64,000 nt of DNA from Pedobacter indicus (lineage in GTDB: Bacteria; Bacteroidota; Bacteroidia; Sphingobacteriales; Sphingobacteriaceae). A model generated the notes under the pieces. It saw only the letters and a list, made by a program, of their open reading frames with translations. It was not told the DNA's origin and searched no databases. Positions 37,391-45,005 of this stretch are shown here, in pieces. The stretch is taken from contig NZ_QRGB01000001.1 of assembly GCF_003449035.1 (NCBI RefSeq), positions 558,001 to 622,000 of the forward strand, written 5' to 3'. Within the stretch, counting starts at the first letter, position 1. Each line of letters opens with the position of its first letter. The position numbers and the translations under genes were made by a program.

Positions 37391-37438
37391 AGAGGCCTTC
37401 TAGAGAGTTGTTTGTTAAAGAAATTCCGATAAAAGAAC

Positions 37439-37470
37439 AAGGAGCTGTCAAAAAATGACAGCTCCTTTAT
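37439..37470. terminator. Bidirectional terminator between prc and nirK
   Basis: 12-bp perfect stem AAGGAGCTGTCA (37439-37450) with its complement at 37456-37467 and a 5-nt loop, between convergent genes. Confidence 0.85.
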
Positions 37471-37494
37471 TATTAACAACAAATCAAAACATGC

Positions 37495-38634
37495 TTATTT
37501 TATCGGTCCTGGTTCCGTAATTTCTTTCATTAAAGCATTATCCCATTCAGCACCCTCTGCCTTAACTTGAGCCACAGCTCCGAAAGCGACCGCTTCTATT
37601 AAGTTATGGTTAAGAAACGTATATGTGCCAGGCTCTCTGAACTTATATAACGCTGCTGCTGCCGATCCTCCAGGAATAGCCCAGGTCTCAAAGTCAGTGT
37701 AAGGAGTATTAGCGAACTTCCCGCCTGGCCAGAATAAGTCGGCATGCCCACCGATTAAGTGCAAACGAGTGTCTCTGTTTGCCTGGCCACTGATGAATAA
37801 TACATTATCTCCTACATTTACGCTCATCGCATTTTTACCAGTGAGGGAGTTCCTTCTACCGTTGAAAACTATATGAGTCGGGATCAGCGTTCTGATCGAT
37901 TTCTCCATCTCTGTCATGCTTTCATTAGCTGTCGCTATGCTTTTAAAAGAACCATCTTCGTTTTTCGGCAAATAGTAATCTTGTTCCATTACGTAAAATG
38001 CTTTGTCATACTTTACTAACTTGCCTTTCTCATCTTTTAGTCCCTCGCGGGGCAGAACCATAATTGCACCGTTCATTCCAGAGACTACGTGCATAGGGGT
38101 CATCATCCCACCTGGCGCGCAATGATATACGAATACCCCTGCACGGGTTGCCCTAAACCGGAACGTTACTTCCTGACCCGGATTTACTTTAGAAATATCT
38201 GCACCGCCCTCATGTCCTGTTGCAGCATGAAAATCAATATTGTGCATCATCGCATTTGTAGCCGGATTTTTTAGTGTTAGCTCAACAAAATCATCTTGAT
38301 GTACTACAATTAAAGGTCCTGGGACCGAGCCGTTGAAAGTCAATGCCCAGATAGAGTCTCCCGGTGCAACTTCCATCTTCTTTTCTTCAATCTCTAGTGT
38401 TACTTCAACGATCTTAGGCCCTCCAGTAGCTACTTGTTCGTGTACTGGAACCAATGGTGGCATTACCATTTCTTGTTGTATTCTTTCTAAGTCATCGCCT
38501 TCACCTTCAAAGGTTGCTTCCATAACGCCGGGACCACCTCCCGCGCCGCTACAAGCTGCGACAAGTGAAGCCATTACGATAGCTCCGAGAGGAACCATTT
38601 TTTTGACTAATTGTTGGATGTTTACTTTTTTCAT
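37495..38634 (-). CDS. nirK: Copper-containing nitrite reductase, predicted lipoprotein
   Basis: 379 aa from the ATG at 38634. Reduces nitrite to nitric oxide. Type 1 copper ligands are His131, Cys172, His182 and Met187; type 2 ligands are His136, His171 and His343; the catalytic Asp134 and His297 are also present (motifs NIDFHAATG, YHCAPGGMMTPMH, LIGGHADLFW, FLNHNLIEA). The signal sequence ends in SLVAACSG, a plausible lipobox, so the enzyme may be membrane-anchored rather than freely periplasmic. Its promoter has a TAGATTTG -7 box with a TGAC-N4-GTCA palindrome 23 bp upstream. Confidence 0.95.
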   Translation of the reverse strand: MKKVNIQQLVKKMVPLGAIVMASLVAACSGAGGGPGVMEATFEGEGDDLERIQQEMVMPPLVPVHEQVATGGPKIVEVTLEIEEKKMEVAPGDSIWALTFNGSVPGPLIVVHQDDFVELTLKNPATNAMMHNIDFHAATGHEGGADISKVNPGQEVTFRFRATRAGVFVYHCAPGGMMTPMHVVSGMNGAIMVLPREGLKDEKGKLVKYDKAFYVMEQDYYLPKNEDGSFKSIATANESMTEMEKSIRTLIPTHIVFNGRRNSLTGKNAMSVNVGDNVLFISGQANRDTRLHLIGGHADLFWPGGKFANTPYTDFETWAIPGGSAAAALYKFREPGTYTFLNHNLIEAVAFGAVAQVKAEGAEWDNALMKEITEPGPIK

Positions 38635-38677
38635 AATCAATTATTTAATTTTATTTTATTGTTATTTTTCTTTATAA

Positions 38678-38720
38678 CAAATCTAATACATCTGCTGAAT
38701 ACAAACAGTGACCTGAGTCA
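38678..38720 (-). promoter_or_regulatory. nirK promoter with CRP/FNR-type operator
   Basis: On the minus strand the -7 box TAGATTTG lies at 38685-38678 and the palindrome TGACCTGAGTCA at 38709-38720, 23 bp apart. If transcription starts about 5 nt after the -7 box, the palindrome centre is near -41.5, the position of a class II activator. The same spacing is found at the cytochrome gene promoter. Confidence 0.7.
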
Positions 38721-38742
38721 TTTAGATAATTGATTTTGAGTA

Positions 38743-39069
38743 TTAAAACCCTAATTGTTCTCTCCCTTCGTCGGAAATCTTTTCAAAAGTCCAGGCAGGC
38801 TCCCACACGATATCGACCAATACATTTGTATTGGGATATATATCATTGACCGCATTCCTTACTCCCTGCTCAATCGCGTGCCCTAAAGGACAGCCTTTTG
38901 AGGTTAATGTCATCACGATTTTCACCTCGCCGGGTACAGACAAATCGATGTCATACACCAAACCAAGATCGATAACATTTACCATGAGTTCAGGATCCAC
39001 CACCTGATAAAGTGCGGTCATGATCTTTGATTTTTCAGGGAAATAGGGATCGTTAAGTTGAAGTTCCAT
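38743..39069 (-). CDS. MIP18/DUF59-family Fe-S assembly-type protein
   Basis: 108 aa. The core IMTALYQVVDPELMVNVIDLGLVYD and LTSKGCPLGHAIEQGV match the SufT/PaaD-like DUF59 family, whose members assist maturation of iron-sulfur proteins; the conserved cysteine is in KGCPLG. It starts 17 nt inside the end of the upstream membrane-protein gene, so they share a message. Within a nitrosative-stress cluster it may help rebuild NO-damaged Fe-S centres. Confidence 0.85.
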   Translation of the reverse strand: MELQLNDPYFPEKSKIMTALYQVVDPELMVNVIDLGLVYDIDLSVPGEVKIVMTLTSKGCPLGHAIEQGVRNAVNDIYPNTNVLVDIVWEPAWTFEKISDEGREQLGF

Positions 39070-40321
39070 GACTGACAGGTTTGTGAAAAAAAACTTTAGC
39101 TACATTCAAATTATATAATATGGCCACCAATATCCAAAAGGAAAGACCGATTTTGATAATCAGGGTGTGTGATAATCCTACACCTACACAAAGCGAAACA
39201 AAAGCCACGACAAACACAACAAATTGCCAATAAAGGTATTTTTCATTATATAGGTGTTTGGGTAAGGGAATATTCTTTCTACCATGCATGTTTTCATAAT
39301 GTTTATTCCAAATGATAAATGGTAAGGTTTTAAAGGTTTTACCAAAAATAATCCCACTGACCCAGCCAAGAATAATAAATATGCCGTACAGAATGCTCCA
39401 TTGATTGCCGGAAACAAATACTAAAACTGGCACAATGAAAATGGCGGCAGTCAATGACAGTAATGAAATAAAGGTGTATTTCATTTGCATATCTACCTTC
39501 TTCTTTACTCGATTCCGGTATACATCTACAAGATAATAAAACCAAGTCGCCATGCCGCACACTACGATGGCAAAGTATACAAACATACGCGGAGATGATC
39601 CAAACAACCCTTGATCAACTACAAAACCGACTAAGCCTATATTTTGTAACACCAAAGAAGCACGTAAGAGAAACTCCTTCTGAGACTTTCCAAATAGAAA
39701 CATGGGTACTAGCTTGGAGCTAACACCGGTTATTAACTGCAGGAACCAACCAACGAAACCCATATGAGCATGTATCTTAAGAACTTCCATATGGCTGGTA
39801 GGTAGGAAAGGTATATATAGGTTAACAGCCAGCAAAAGACCAATAGAAGCCGTTAGTAGCAGCCAAATTCCTGATATAATAAGAAATGCTCGTTGGATTG
39901 AAGTATCAGATCTTTTAGAAGTTTGTATAACATTGATATTATAAAGCACGATACTAATCAATACCATACTACCGCCTGTGACCATGGGAGAGCCTATTAA
40001 AAAACCCCAAAAAGAAAAAGCCAAAAAAAGAGTTCCGAACAGAAGAAACCAAAAGGAAGCATAGGCAAGGCCTGAACTATACAGCTTTTTCCCAAAAATA
40101 ACAGGAATCAATTGATATGCTGCTCCAAAAATAATCATCGTACCCCACCCTAATACAGCAAGATGAACCAATGCCAAAGTTTCCGCTTTAAAAAAATGTG
40201 TCTCGAATCGGTCAGCGGCGATAAACATTAAAACCGTTAGGAAAAGAAAAAAGACGGACGCCGTGCCGTAGAACGGCAAAATAGAAGAATAGTCCGTCGT
40301 CTTTGAATTTTCAAATACCAT
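39053..40321 (-). CDS. Heme-copper-oxidase subunit I-like multi-pass membrane protein
   Basis: 422 aa with about 12 hydrophobic segments. Histidines in membrane segments resemble those of heme-copper oxidase subunit I and NnrS: ALVHLAVLGWGTMIIFGAAY near residue 50 and KIHAHMGFVGWFLQLITG near residue 185. The His-His pair and the His-Tyr of the copper B site are not evident, so it may bind heme without being a terminal oxidase. It lies between ric and the DUF59 gene on one strand and has no clear promoter of its own. Role in NO chemistry is inferred from context. Confidence 0.65.
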   Translation of the reverse strand: MVFENSKTTDYSSILPFYGTASVFFLFLTVLMFIAADRFETHFFKAETLALVHLAVLGWGTMIIFGAAYQLIPVIFGKKLYSSGLAYASFWFLLFGTLFLAFSFWGFLIGSPMVTGGSMVLISIVLYNINVIQTSKRSDTSIQRAFLIISGIWLLLTASIGLLLAVNLYIPFLPTSHMEVLKIHAHMGFVGWFLQLITGVSSKLVPMFLFGKSQKEFLLRASLVLQNIGLVGFVVDQGLFGSSPRMFVYFAIVVCGMATWFYYLVDVYRNRVKKKVDMQMKYTFISLLSLTAAIFIVPVLVFVSGNQWSILYGIFIILGWVSGIIFGKTFKTLPFIIWNKHYENMHGRKNIPLPKHLYNEKYLYWQFVVFVVAFVSLCVGVGLSHTLIIKIGLSFWILVAILYNLNVAKVFFHKPVSHGTST

Positions 40322-40354
40322 AAATTATATACCCACAGTATTATTAAAAGTTTC

Positions 40355-40384
40355 ATAGGCACCCCCAATATTGAGGATGCCTAT
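40355..40384 (-). other. 30-nt hairpin in the ric-to-oxidase-like intergenic region
   Basis: Positions 40355-40369 and 40370-40384 are complementary over 15 pairs; two pairs are G-U only in minus-strand RNA (they would be C-A mismatches on the plus strand), so the structure favours the transcript of this operon. There is no strong T run after it, so it may be an attenuator or processing site rather than a full terminator. Confidence 0.5.
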
Positions 40385-40435
40385 TGGTAAATAAAACATT
40401 AAAAGGAAAAGCCTTCGCTTCATCAACAAACGTCG

Positions 40436-41368
40436 TTAGCTTTGTGTTTCTAAATGAATTGCCTTCGGAAAAAGAATATTATTTTCAAGGTGAATATGTT
40501 TAAAGGTATCGTTTTCGAACTCCTTAAGTTTCTCGAATAGATAAGTATAGGAATTACAGGCCTCTGGTGGTAATTTATAATCATCAGTTAACGTTCGAAG
40601 CTCACGCAAATCTTCTCCTGTATGGTCATGATCCTCATGCATTGCCTTAATAATAGTTTCAACGGAAGAATCCTGCTCCTTTTTGCCGTTTACTAGATCT
40701 TTGATTGCGGGGAATAAAACTTGGTCTTCCTTGGAAATATGATCAAGGAGATCACCCATCAAAGCTTCTACTTTTTTGTTGACAGACCAAAGTTCAGGAT
40801 GCTGAGCTCCGTGATGCTGAGCTACTTTACTTGCTAGACCGGTTATCACAGTTGAACTTTCGCGGATATATTGATGATGGGTATTCGAAATAAAATCGGC
40901 AAGAAAGTCAATTTTCCAATTATTATAATCTTGAGAGGCCGATGTAGTTACCGTATTAGCTTGTTCAAGCTCTTCTTTCAGTTTCTCTTCTGAAATTCCA
41001 GCTTCAACACTTGCCTCCTTAAGAGATTTTTCTCCGCCGCAGCAGAAATCTATACCGAGTTTCTTAAAGACTTCAGCCTTCCGGTAATCTTTGGCGGCGA
41101 TTGCCCCCACCGTTTCTGCATCGTCCGTCGCACCTGAAGAGTTTAACGTAATTTTTACTAACCAAGAAGTTGGACCTTGTTCCATGTATTCCCACTTAAA
41201 AATAGCACCACGCTCTCCTAATAACTGGTAGTAAAGAGGCTTCGGATCATGATCATTATGAATAACAAAACTCTCACCCGGTTTAAGCGCATCAAAATGT
41301 TGAAAGATAGTCGGGTGCTTTAATCTTGGTTCGATCGTCGTAACATCGAGGGTTTCTGTAGTAATCAT
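40436..41368 (-). CDS. ric: Iron-sulfur cluster repair di-iron protein (RIC/YtfE/ScdA) with N-terminal DUF2249
   Basis: 310 aa. Three parts: a DUF2249 domain (~15-80, PTIFQHFDALKPGESFVIHNDH and LYYQLLGE), a ScdA_N/DUF542 domain (~88-140) with IDFCCGGEKSLKEA, and a hemerythrin-type di-iron domain (~155-305) with HHQYIRE, HISKEDQVLFPAI, HEDHDHTGEDL and HIHLENNILFP. The family repairs Fe-S clusters damaged by NO and oxidants in the cytoplasm. The promoter carries an Rrf2-type operator candidate within a long inverted repeat. Confidence 0.93.
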   Translation of the reverse strand: MITTETLDVTTIEPRLKHPTIFQHFDALKPGESFVIHNDHDPKPLYYQLLGERGAIFKWEYMEQGPTSWLVKITLNSSGATDDAETVGAIAAKDYRKAEVFKKLGIDFCCGGEKSLKEASVEAGISEEKLKEELEQANTVTTSASQDYNNWKIDFLADFISNTHHQYIRESSTVITGLASKVAQHHGAQHPELWSVNKKVEALMGDLLDHISKEDQVLFPAIKDLVNGKKEQDSSVETIIKAMHEDHDHTGEDLRELRTLTDDYKLPPEACNSYTYLFEKLKEFENDTFKHIHLENNILFPKAIHLETQS

Positions 41369-41410
41369 AGCAAATGGTTTTAATTTTATTAACTCGTTGG
41401 ATTAATATCA

Positions 41411-41472
41411 CAAAGATATAGCTTTTCTATTAATAAAAGACCTTTTTATCCTTTATTAACAGAAAAGCTATA
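41411..41472 (-). promoter_or_regulatory. ric promoter with long inverted repeat and Rrf2-type operator
   Basis: A TATCTTTG -7 box is at 41418-41411 on the minus strand. Two 21-nt arms (41417-41437 and 41452-41472) are inverted copies that differ at one position; the 14 nt between them read AGACCTTTTTATCC. Positions 41435-41460 match the rrf2 promoter (42409-42434) at about 21 of 26 bases. Confidence 0.65.
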
Positions 41473-41520
41473 CTTTTTTACACTAACATGAAAGTTTGAT
41501 CTGTTTCGACTTTTTTAAGC

Positions 41521-41922
41521 CTATGATAAAGGTTTATTATTAGATTGGAAATATTTAATTTTTGTTTCGAACATCACAGCCATCTTGTCCGCCCTCCATT
41601 TTGCCTCATCTGCTATTTTACCAACAAAAAGCTCATCAAGTGTCTCATTAAACAATTTAAGCCAAGCTTGAAAATGCACATGCTCGACCGGCAGGTTTGC
41701 ATGAGGAACAAAAGGGCTACCAAAATAAGTATGCTCTCCTAATAACACCGTTTGCCAAAAAGTATACATGATATTTAGATGTTGAGGCCAACGATCCTGA
41801 ATTATGCCATTAAAAATGGGGGCAAGTAGTTCATCTTCCCTAACTTTATCGTAGAAGGTGTCAACCAGTTTCTTTATATCATCTAAATCCCGAATATCAC
41901 CTTTTTCTGTTTTCATCATCAT
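41521..41922 (-). CDS. Group III truncated hemoglobin
   Basis: 133 aa. Short globin with DIKKLVDTFYDKVREDELLAPIF at the N-terminus, FWQTVLLGEHTYFGSP, the proximal-histidine region PFVPHANLPVEHVHFQAWLKLF and a C-terminal helix. Group III members bind oxygen or NO and are often near nitrosative-stress genes. It begins 2 nt after the Rrf2 gene stop, so it is in the regulator's own operon, which points to NO detoxification. Confidence 0.92.
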   Translation of the reverse strand: MMMKTEKGDIRDLDDIKKLVDTFYDKVREDELLAPIFNGIIQDRWPQHLNIMYTFWQTVLLGEHTYFGSPFVPHANLPVEHVHFQAWLKLFNETLDELFVGKIADEAKWRADKMAVMFETKIKYFQSNNKPLS

Positions 41923-41924
41923 TA

Positions 41925-42371
41925 TTAAATTGCTTTCGTAAATAACCGTAGATAAGCTTCTTTATTTTTAAGAAGCTCGTTATAATCTGTTATTTTCGAT
42001 GAGTTCAACATGTGAGAGACATCATTTCGAATTTTTTTAAACTCGCTATGGATCGGACAAGGGTGGGTTTCTGAACAATATCCTAAACCCAGACCACAAT
42101 TTACAAATAGCTTATCGCCGTCTATCGCTCGGACAACGTCCGCTAAGGTTACTTCTGAACTACTCTCTATGAAGAACCCACCATTTGGTCCCTTAAACGA
42201 CTGTAGCAAAGACTTCCTGCTCAGATCTTGCAGAATCTTTGCGATGAAGTGCTCTGGAGAATCGATGCCCTTTGCCACCTCTTTAACGCCAACCTTAAAA
42301 CCTTCATTAGATCGTTGTGAAACGTATATCATTGCACGAATAGCATACTCACATGTTTTAGAAAATATCAT
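41925..42371 (-). CDS. Rrf2-family regulator (NsrR/IscR type, three cysteines)
   Basis: 148 aa. Winged helix with MIFSKTCEYAIRAMIYVSQ at the N-terminus and PEHFIAKILQDLSRKSLLQSFKGPNGGF, the family signature. Three cysteines in FVNCGLGLGYCSETHPCP (Cys-x6-Cys-x5-Cys) are placed to hold a [2Fe-2S] or [4Fe-4S] cluster, as in the NO sensor NsrR. Co-transcribed with the truncated globin. Its promoter and that of ric share an operator-like element, so it probably represses both. Confidence 0.92.
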   Translation of the reverse strand: MIFSKTCEYAIRAMIYVSQRSNEGFKVGVKEVAKGIDSPEHFIAKILQDLSRKSLLQSFKGPNGGFFIESSSEVTLADVVRAIDGDKLFVNCGLGLGYCSETHPCPIHSEFKKIRNDVSHMLNSSKITDYNELLKNKEAYLRLFTKAI

Positions 42372-42387
42372 TGCCTAACATTTATTA

Positions 42388-42434
42388 CAAATGTAATCAT
42401 TTTTTAACAGAAGAGTTTTTTATCCTTTTTTAAA
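42388..42434 (-). promoter_or_regulatory. rrf2-globin promoter with operator
   Basis: -7 box TACATTTG at 42395-42388 on the minus strand; the element at 42409-42434 contains TTTTTATCCTTT and matches the ric promoter element. It starts 13 bp upstream of the -7 box, so a bound repressor would cover the -33 region. Confidence 0.65.
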
Positions 42435-42435
42435 C

Positions 42436-42469
42436 AAAAAAAAAGCGACAGCCTAAACAGGCTATCGCT
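42436..42469 (-). terminator. Terminator of the cytochrome c gene
   Basis: 11-pair stem (42444-42454 with 42459-42469), one G-U pair in the minus-strand RNA, 4-nt loop, followed by a run of nine T on the minus strand. Confidence 0.85.
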
Positions 42470-42494
42470 AAATAATTTTAAATCAAATTGTTAA

Positions 42495-42986
42495 TTAATT
42501 CTTAGTGTCATTTTCATGGAAAAAGTTTACTATTGCTAGTGCATCGTCATCCGTTAAAGCCTGATCAGGCATCCTAACCATACAAACTTCCAGTTGTTCT
42601 TGTAAAGCAGGATCCAGATCAATCATTTCATCTGTATTTGTCAAGAAATTCATAATCCAAACCGGAGTTCTTCGTTCACTAACTCCTTTGAAACCCGGTC
42701 CAACCAACATCTCATCGGTGAGTTTATGACAGCTCTGACATTTAGCGCTATAAATAGCATTCCCTTTTTCAGTCATTTCCGAATCATGAGAAAATTCGAA
42801 ATTATCTTCTGAAAATTTACCCTCCCCAACAAGAGCATCATACTCTGTTTGAACGTCTGCAGCAGTATCATCCGCCACCGAACTTTCATTTGTGCTTAAG
42901 GTACTCGTTGTATCGCTGCTGGAACTATTGCCAGAACAAGAATAGGCAAACACAACTACAAGAACCAAATAGAATAGTTTTTTCAT
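42495..42986 (-). CDS. c-type cytochrome lipoprotein
   Basis: 163 aa from the ATG at 42986 (MKKLFYLVLVVVF), chosen because the -7 box lies 37 nt upstream and the longer frame overlaps the leader. Lipobox FAYSC is followed by a serine/aspartate-rich linker. One heme c site KCQSCHKL sits mid-protein and a methionine ligand is likely in CMVRMPDQALTDDD. A small electron carrier, probably donor to NirK given the shared operator. Divergent from the oxidase-like gene at 43161. Confidence 0.88.
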   Translation of the reverse strand: MKKLFYLVLVVVFAYSCSGNSSSSDTTSTLSTNESSVADDTAADVQTEYDALVGEGKFSEDNFEFSHDSEMTEKGNAIYSAKCQSCHKLTDEMLVGPGFKGVSERRTPVWIMNFLTNTDEMIDLDPALQEQLEVCMVRMPDQALTDDDALAIVNFFHENDTKN

Positions 42987-43022
42987 AATTTCTGAGAATT
43001 TTACTTTTATATGATATTTAAA

Positions 43023-43118
43023 CAAATATATACACGAATTGTTTCCATTAATATGACTTAGGTCATAATCCTGTATATTTCTAAAAACTTTGTCTTCGTT
43101 TTAAAAAACTTATCTTTG
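43023..43118. promoter_or_regulatory. Divergent promoter with shared TGAC-N4-GTCA operator
   Basis: Minus strand: -7 box TATATTTG at 43030-43023. Plus strand: -7 box TATCTTTG at 43111-43118 with TTTG at 43089-43092. Between them lies the palindrome TATGACTTAGGTCATA (43052-43067; core 43054-43065). The core is 23 bp from the minus-strand -7 box, as at nirK, and 45 bp from the plus-strand one, two helical turns further. Confidence 0.7.
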
Positions 43119-43160
43119 AACATATCTGACCAATCATCGCGTACTGAAAAAGTAGTAATC

Positions 43161-44384
43161 ATGACCCTTAAAAAATGGATAAACTTGACTCTTATCAGCC
43201 TCTTGTTAGTAGCGATTTTAGGAGTTCTATTGCGATACAAAATTACATTTTCGCTGCCTATCATTAATCAGAAGTACCTACAACACAGCCATTCTCATTT
43301 TGCGATGACCGGTTGGATCACACAAATGATTATGATCCTCTTGGCATGCAGAGTCTCGTCCGTATTTAGTGATCAACATTTTAAGAAATATAATTTTGTC
43401 TTGTTTTTCAATCTCGCATCTGCATATGGCATGCTGGTCTCGTTCCTATTTCAAGGATATGGCCCTGTTTCTATTTTCTTTTCTACATGTTCCATCCTTG
43501 CGATGTACGTCTTTGGCGTTCAATTATGGAGGGACATGTCGAAATCAACTGTAAAGCTTCCCAGTTTTCCCTGGTTCAAAGCTTCTATAATCTTTGCATT
43601 TTTATCCACCCTAGGAATCATGTTTCTGGTTTACTTAATGGCTTCAAGAAATCGCGACATCAATATACAGCAAGCGACCACGTACTACTTTTTACACTTT
43701 CAGTATAATGGGTTTTTCTTCTTTTCCTGTTTTGGTTTGTTCCTGAACATTCTTGACAACAAAGGGATAAATCTGACGGGAACGAATAAGTTTTTTTGGT
43801 TCTATAGTATCGCAACTGCAATCTCTTATTTCCTTTCTACCTTGTGGATGCATTTTCCCCTAGGAATCTATCTAATAGTAGCTGCTTCAGGGATTGTATT
43901 ACTTATGGGATGGGTATGGTTCGTCAATCAATTACGAGGACATTTACCTGCACTCCGCCCAAGCTTATCGGTTCCGGTCAGTTGGCTTTTGCTTTTATCC
44001 GCTATTGCATATACCATCAAAGTTATCCTGCAAGCTGGATCCGCTATTCCCTCGTTAAACAACATGGCTTTCGGATACAGACCCATCGTAATCGGTTATT
44101 TACACCTTGTTTTCCTTGCTGTGATCACAATCTTCATTTTGGGATACCTGCTATATGCGCGATACATTAATTATAATAGACTCCTATGGTATGGCATGAT
44201 TGTCTTTATTATTGGCATAATCGCGAATGAATTAGCGCTGATGTTACAAGGGTTGGCAGCTATGAGTTATAAGGTATTGCCGTTTATCAATGAATCACTA
44301 TTTATCATAACCGTTGTGATGCTTACTGGCACAATAATGGTGAACCTCGGCATATATAAAAAGAGTAGCAAGCATAAAGATTAA
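43161..44384 (+). CDS. Second heme-copper-oxidase subunit I-like membrane protein
   Basis: 407 aa from the ATG at 43161 (the frame extends to 43116 but that part overlaps the -7 box). About 12 hydrophobic segments. Membrane histidines are in YLQHSHSHFAMTGWITQM, TTYYFLHFQYNGFF and IVIGYLHLVFLAVI, in an order reminiscent of oxidase subunit I, but no adjacent His-His pair for copper B is seen. Divergent from the cytochrome c gene and sharing its operator, so likely part of nitrite or NO metabolism. Function not established. Confidence 0.65.
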   Translation: MTLKKWINLTLISLLLVAILGVLLRYKITFSLPIINQKYLQHSHSHFAMTGWITQMIMILLACRVSSVFSDQHFKKYNFVLFFNLASAYGMLVSFLFQGYGPVSIFFSTCSILAMYVFGVQLWRDMSKSTVKLPSFPWFKASIIFAFLSTLGIMFLVYLMASRNRDINIQQATTYYFLHFQYNGFFFFSCFGLFLNILDNKGINLTGTNKFFWFYSIATAISYFLSTLWMHFPLGIYLIVAASGIVLLMGWVWFVNQLRGHLPALRPSLSVPVSWLLLLSAIAYTIKVILQAGSAIPSLNNMAFGYRPIVIGYLHLVFLAVITIFILGYLLYARYINYNRLLWYGMIVFIIGIIANELALMLQGLAAMSYKVLPFINESLFIITVVMLTGTIMVNLGIYKKSSKHKD

Positions 44385-44447
44385 TCATTTGCTTATACTA
44401 TTATGCAAACTATTCCCGTTATTGGTATTGAATTATAATATGTTTTC

Positions 44448-44909
44448 ATGAAAAGAAAATTACCTCAGATACTATTTCTTTTAATAAGTTCCGTTTTGTT
44501 AAGTTGTTCCCCAAAAATCAGCCAGGATTTAACTAGTTCAAGTGTGTCACCCGAAACGCTCGATGAATGGAGACCGCGCGGCCCTTTGTTTTTTGTAGCA
44601 CCGGCAGGAGTCTACAAAGGAGCCGTTCCCTGTGATGATTGTCCGGGAATTGAAGTCACCTTAGATTTTAAAAATGACAATTCAGTAGTAAAGTCTCAAC
44701 GATTTATACAAAGTAAAACCAAAAAAACTTCGAAGCATACGGGCAGTTGGGTCGTAATTGAAGATAATATCGTACGGATTTCCTTTTCGGATAAAAGCCA
44801 AGAGTTCTATAAGGCACAAAACGGTGGACACCTTATTATGTTAAATAATAATAAAGAGTTAAAAATTGATCCCGCTCAAGCACAGTTCTTCATTTTCAAC
44901 CCAGATTAA
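44448..44909 (+). CDS. NlpE-like copper-homeostasis/adhesion lipoprotein
   Basis: 153 aa. Lipobox LLSC. Residues ~60-145 match the NlpE N-terminal beta-barrel domain: GVYKGAVPCDDCPGIEVTL with the CxxC pair, then TGSWVVIEDNIVRIS. In E. coli NlpE signals envelope stress and surface contact to CpxA; here only the first domain is present. Possibly copper-related, next to a copper enzyme cluster; that link is inference. Confidence 0.8.
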   Translation: MKRKLPQILFLLISSVLLSCSPKISQDLTSSSVSPETLDEWRPRGPLFFVAPAGVYKGAVPCDDCPGIEVTLDFKNDNSVVKSQRFIQSKTKKTSKHTGSWVVIEDNIVRISFSDKSQEFYKAQNGGHLIMLNNNKELKIDPAQAQFFIFNPD

Positions 44910-45005
44910 AACAATCGAAAGCTTATTTGAACGAAACAAATTAATTGTACAGACGTTTATATCCATAAATTCACAAGTTATTTTAATTTAAATAATATAT
45001 ACAGC

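Noticed and set aside
43116-43160. Upstream start of the oxidase-like gene
   Set aside because: It overlaps the TATCTTTG -7 box; the ATG at 43161 gives a normal leader and a good first membrane helix.
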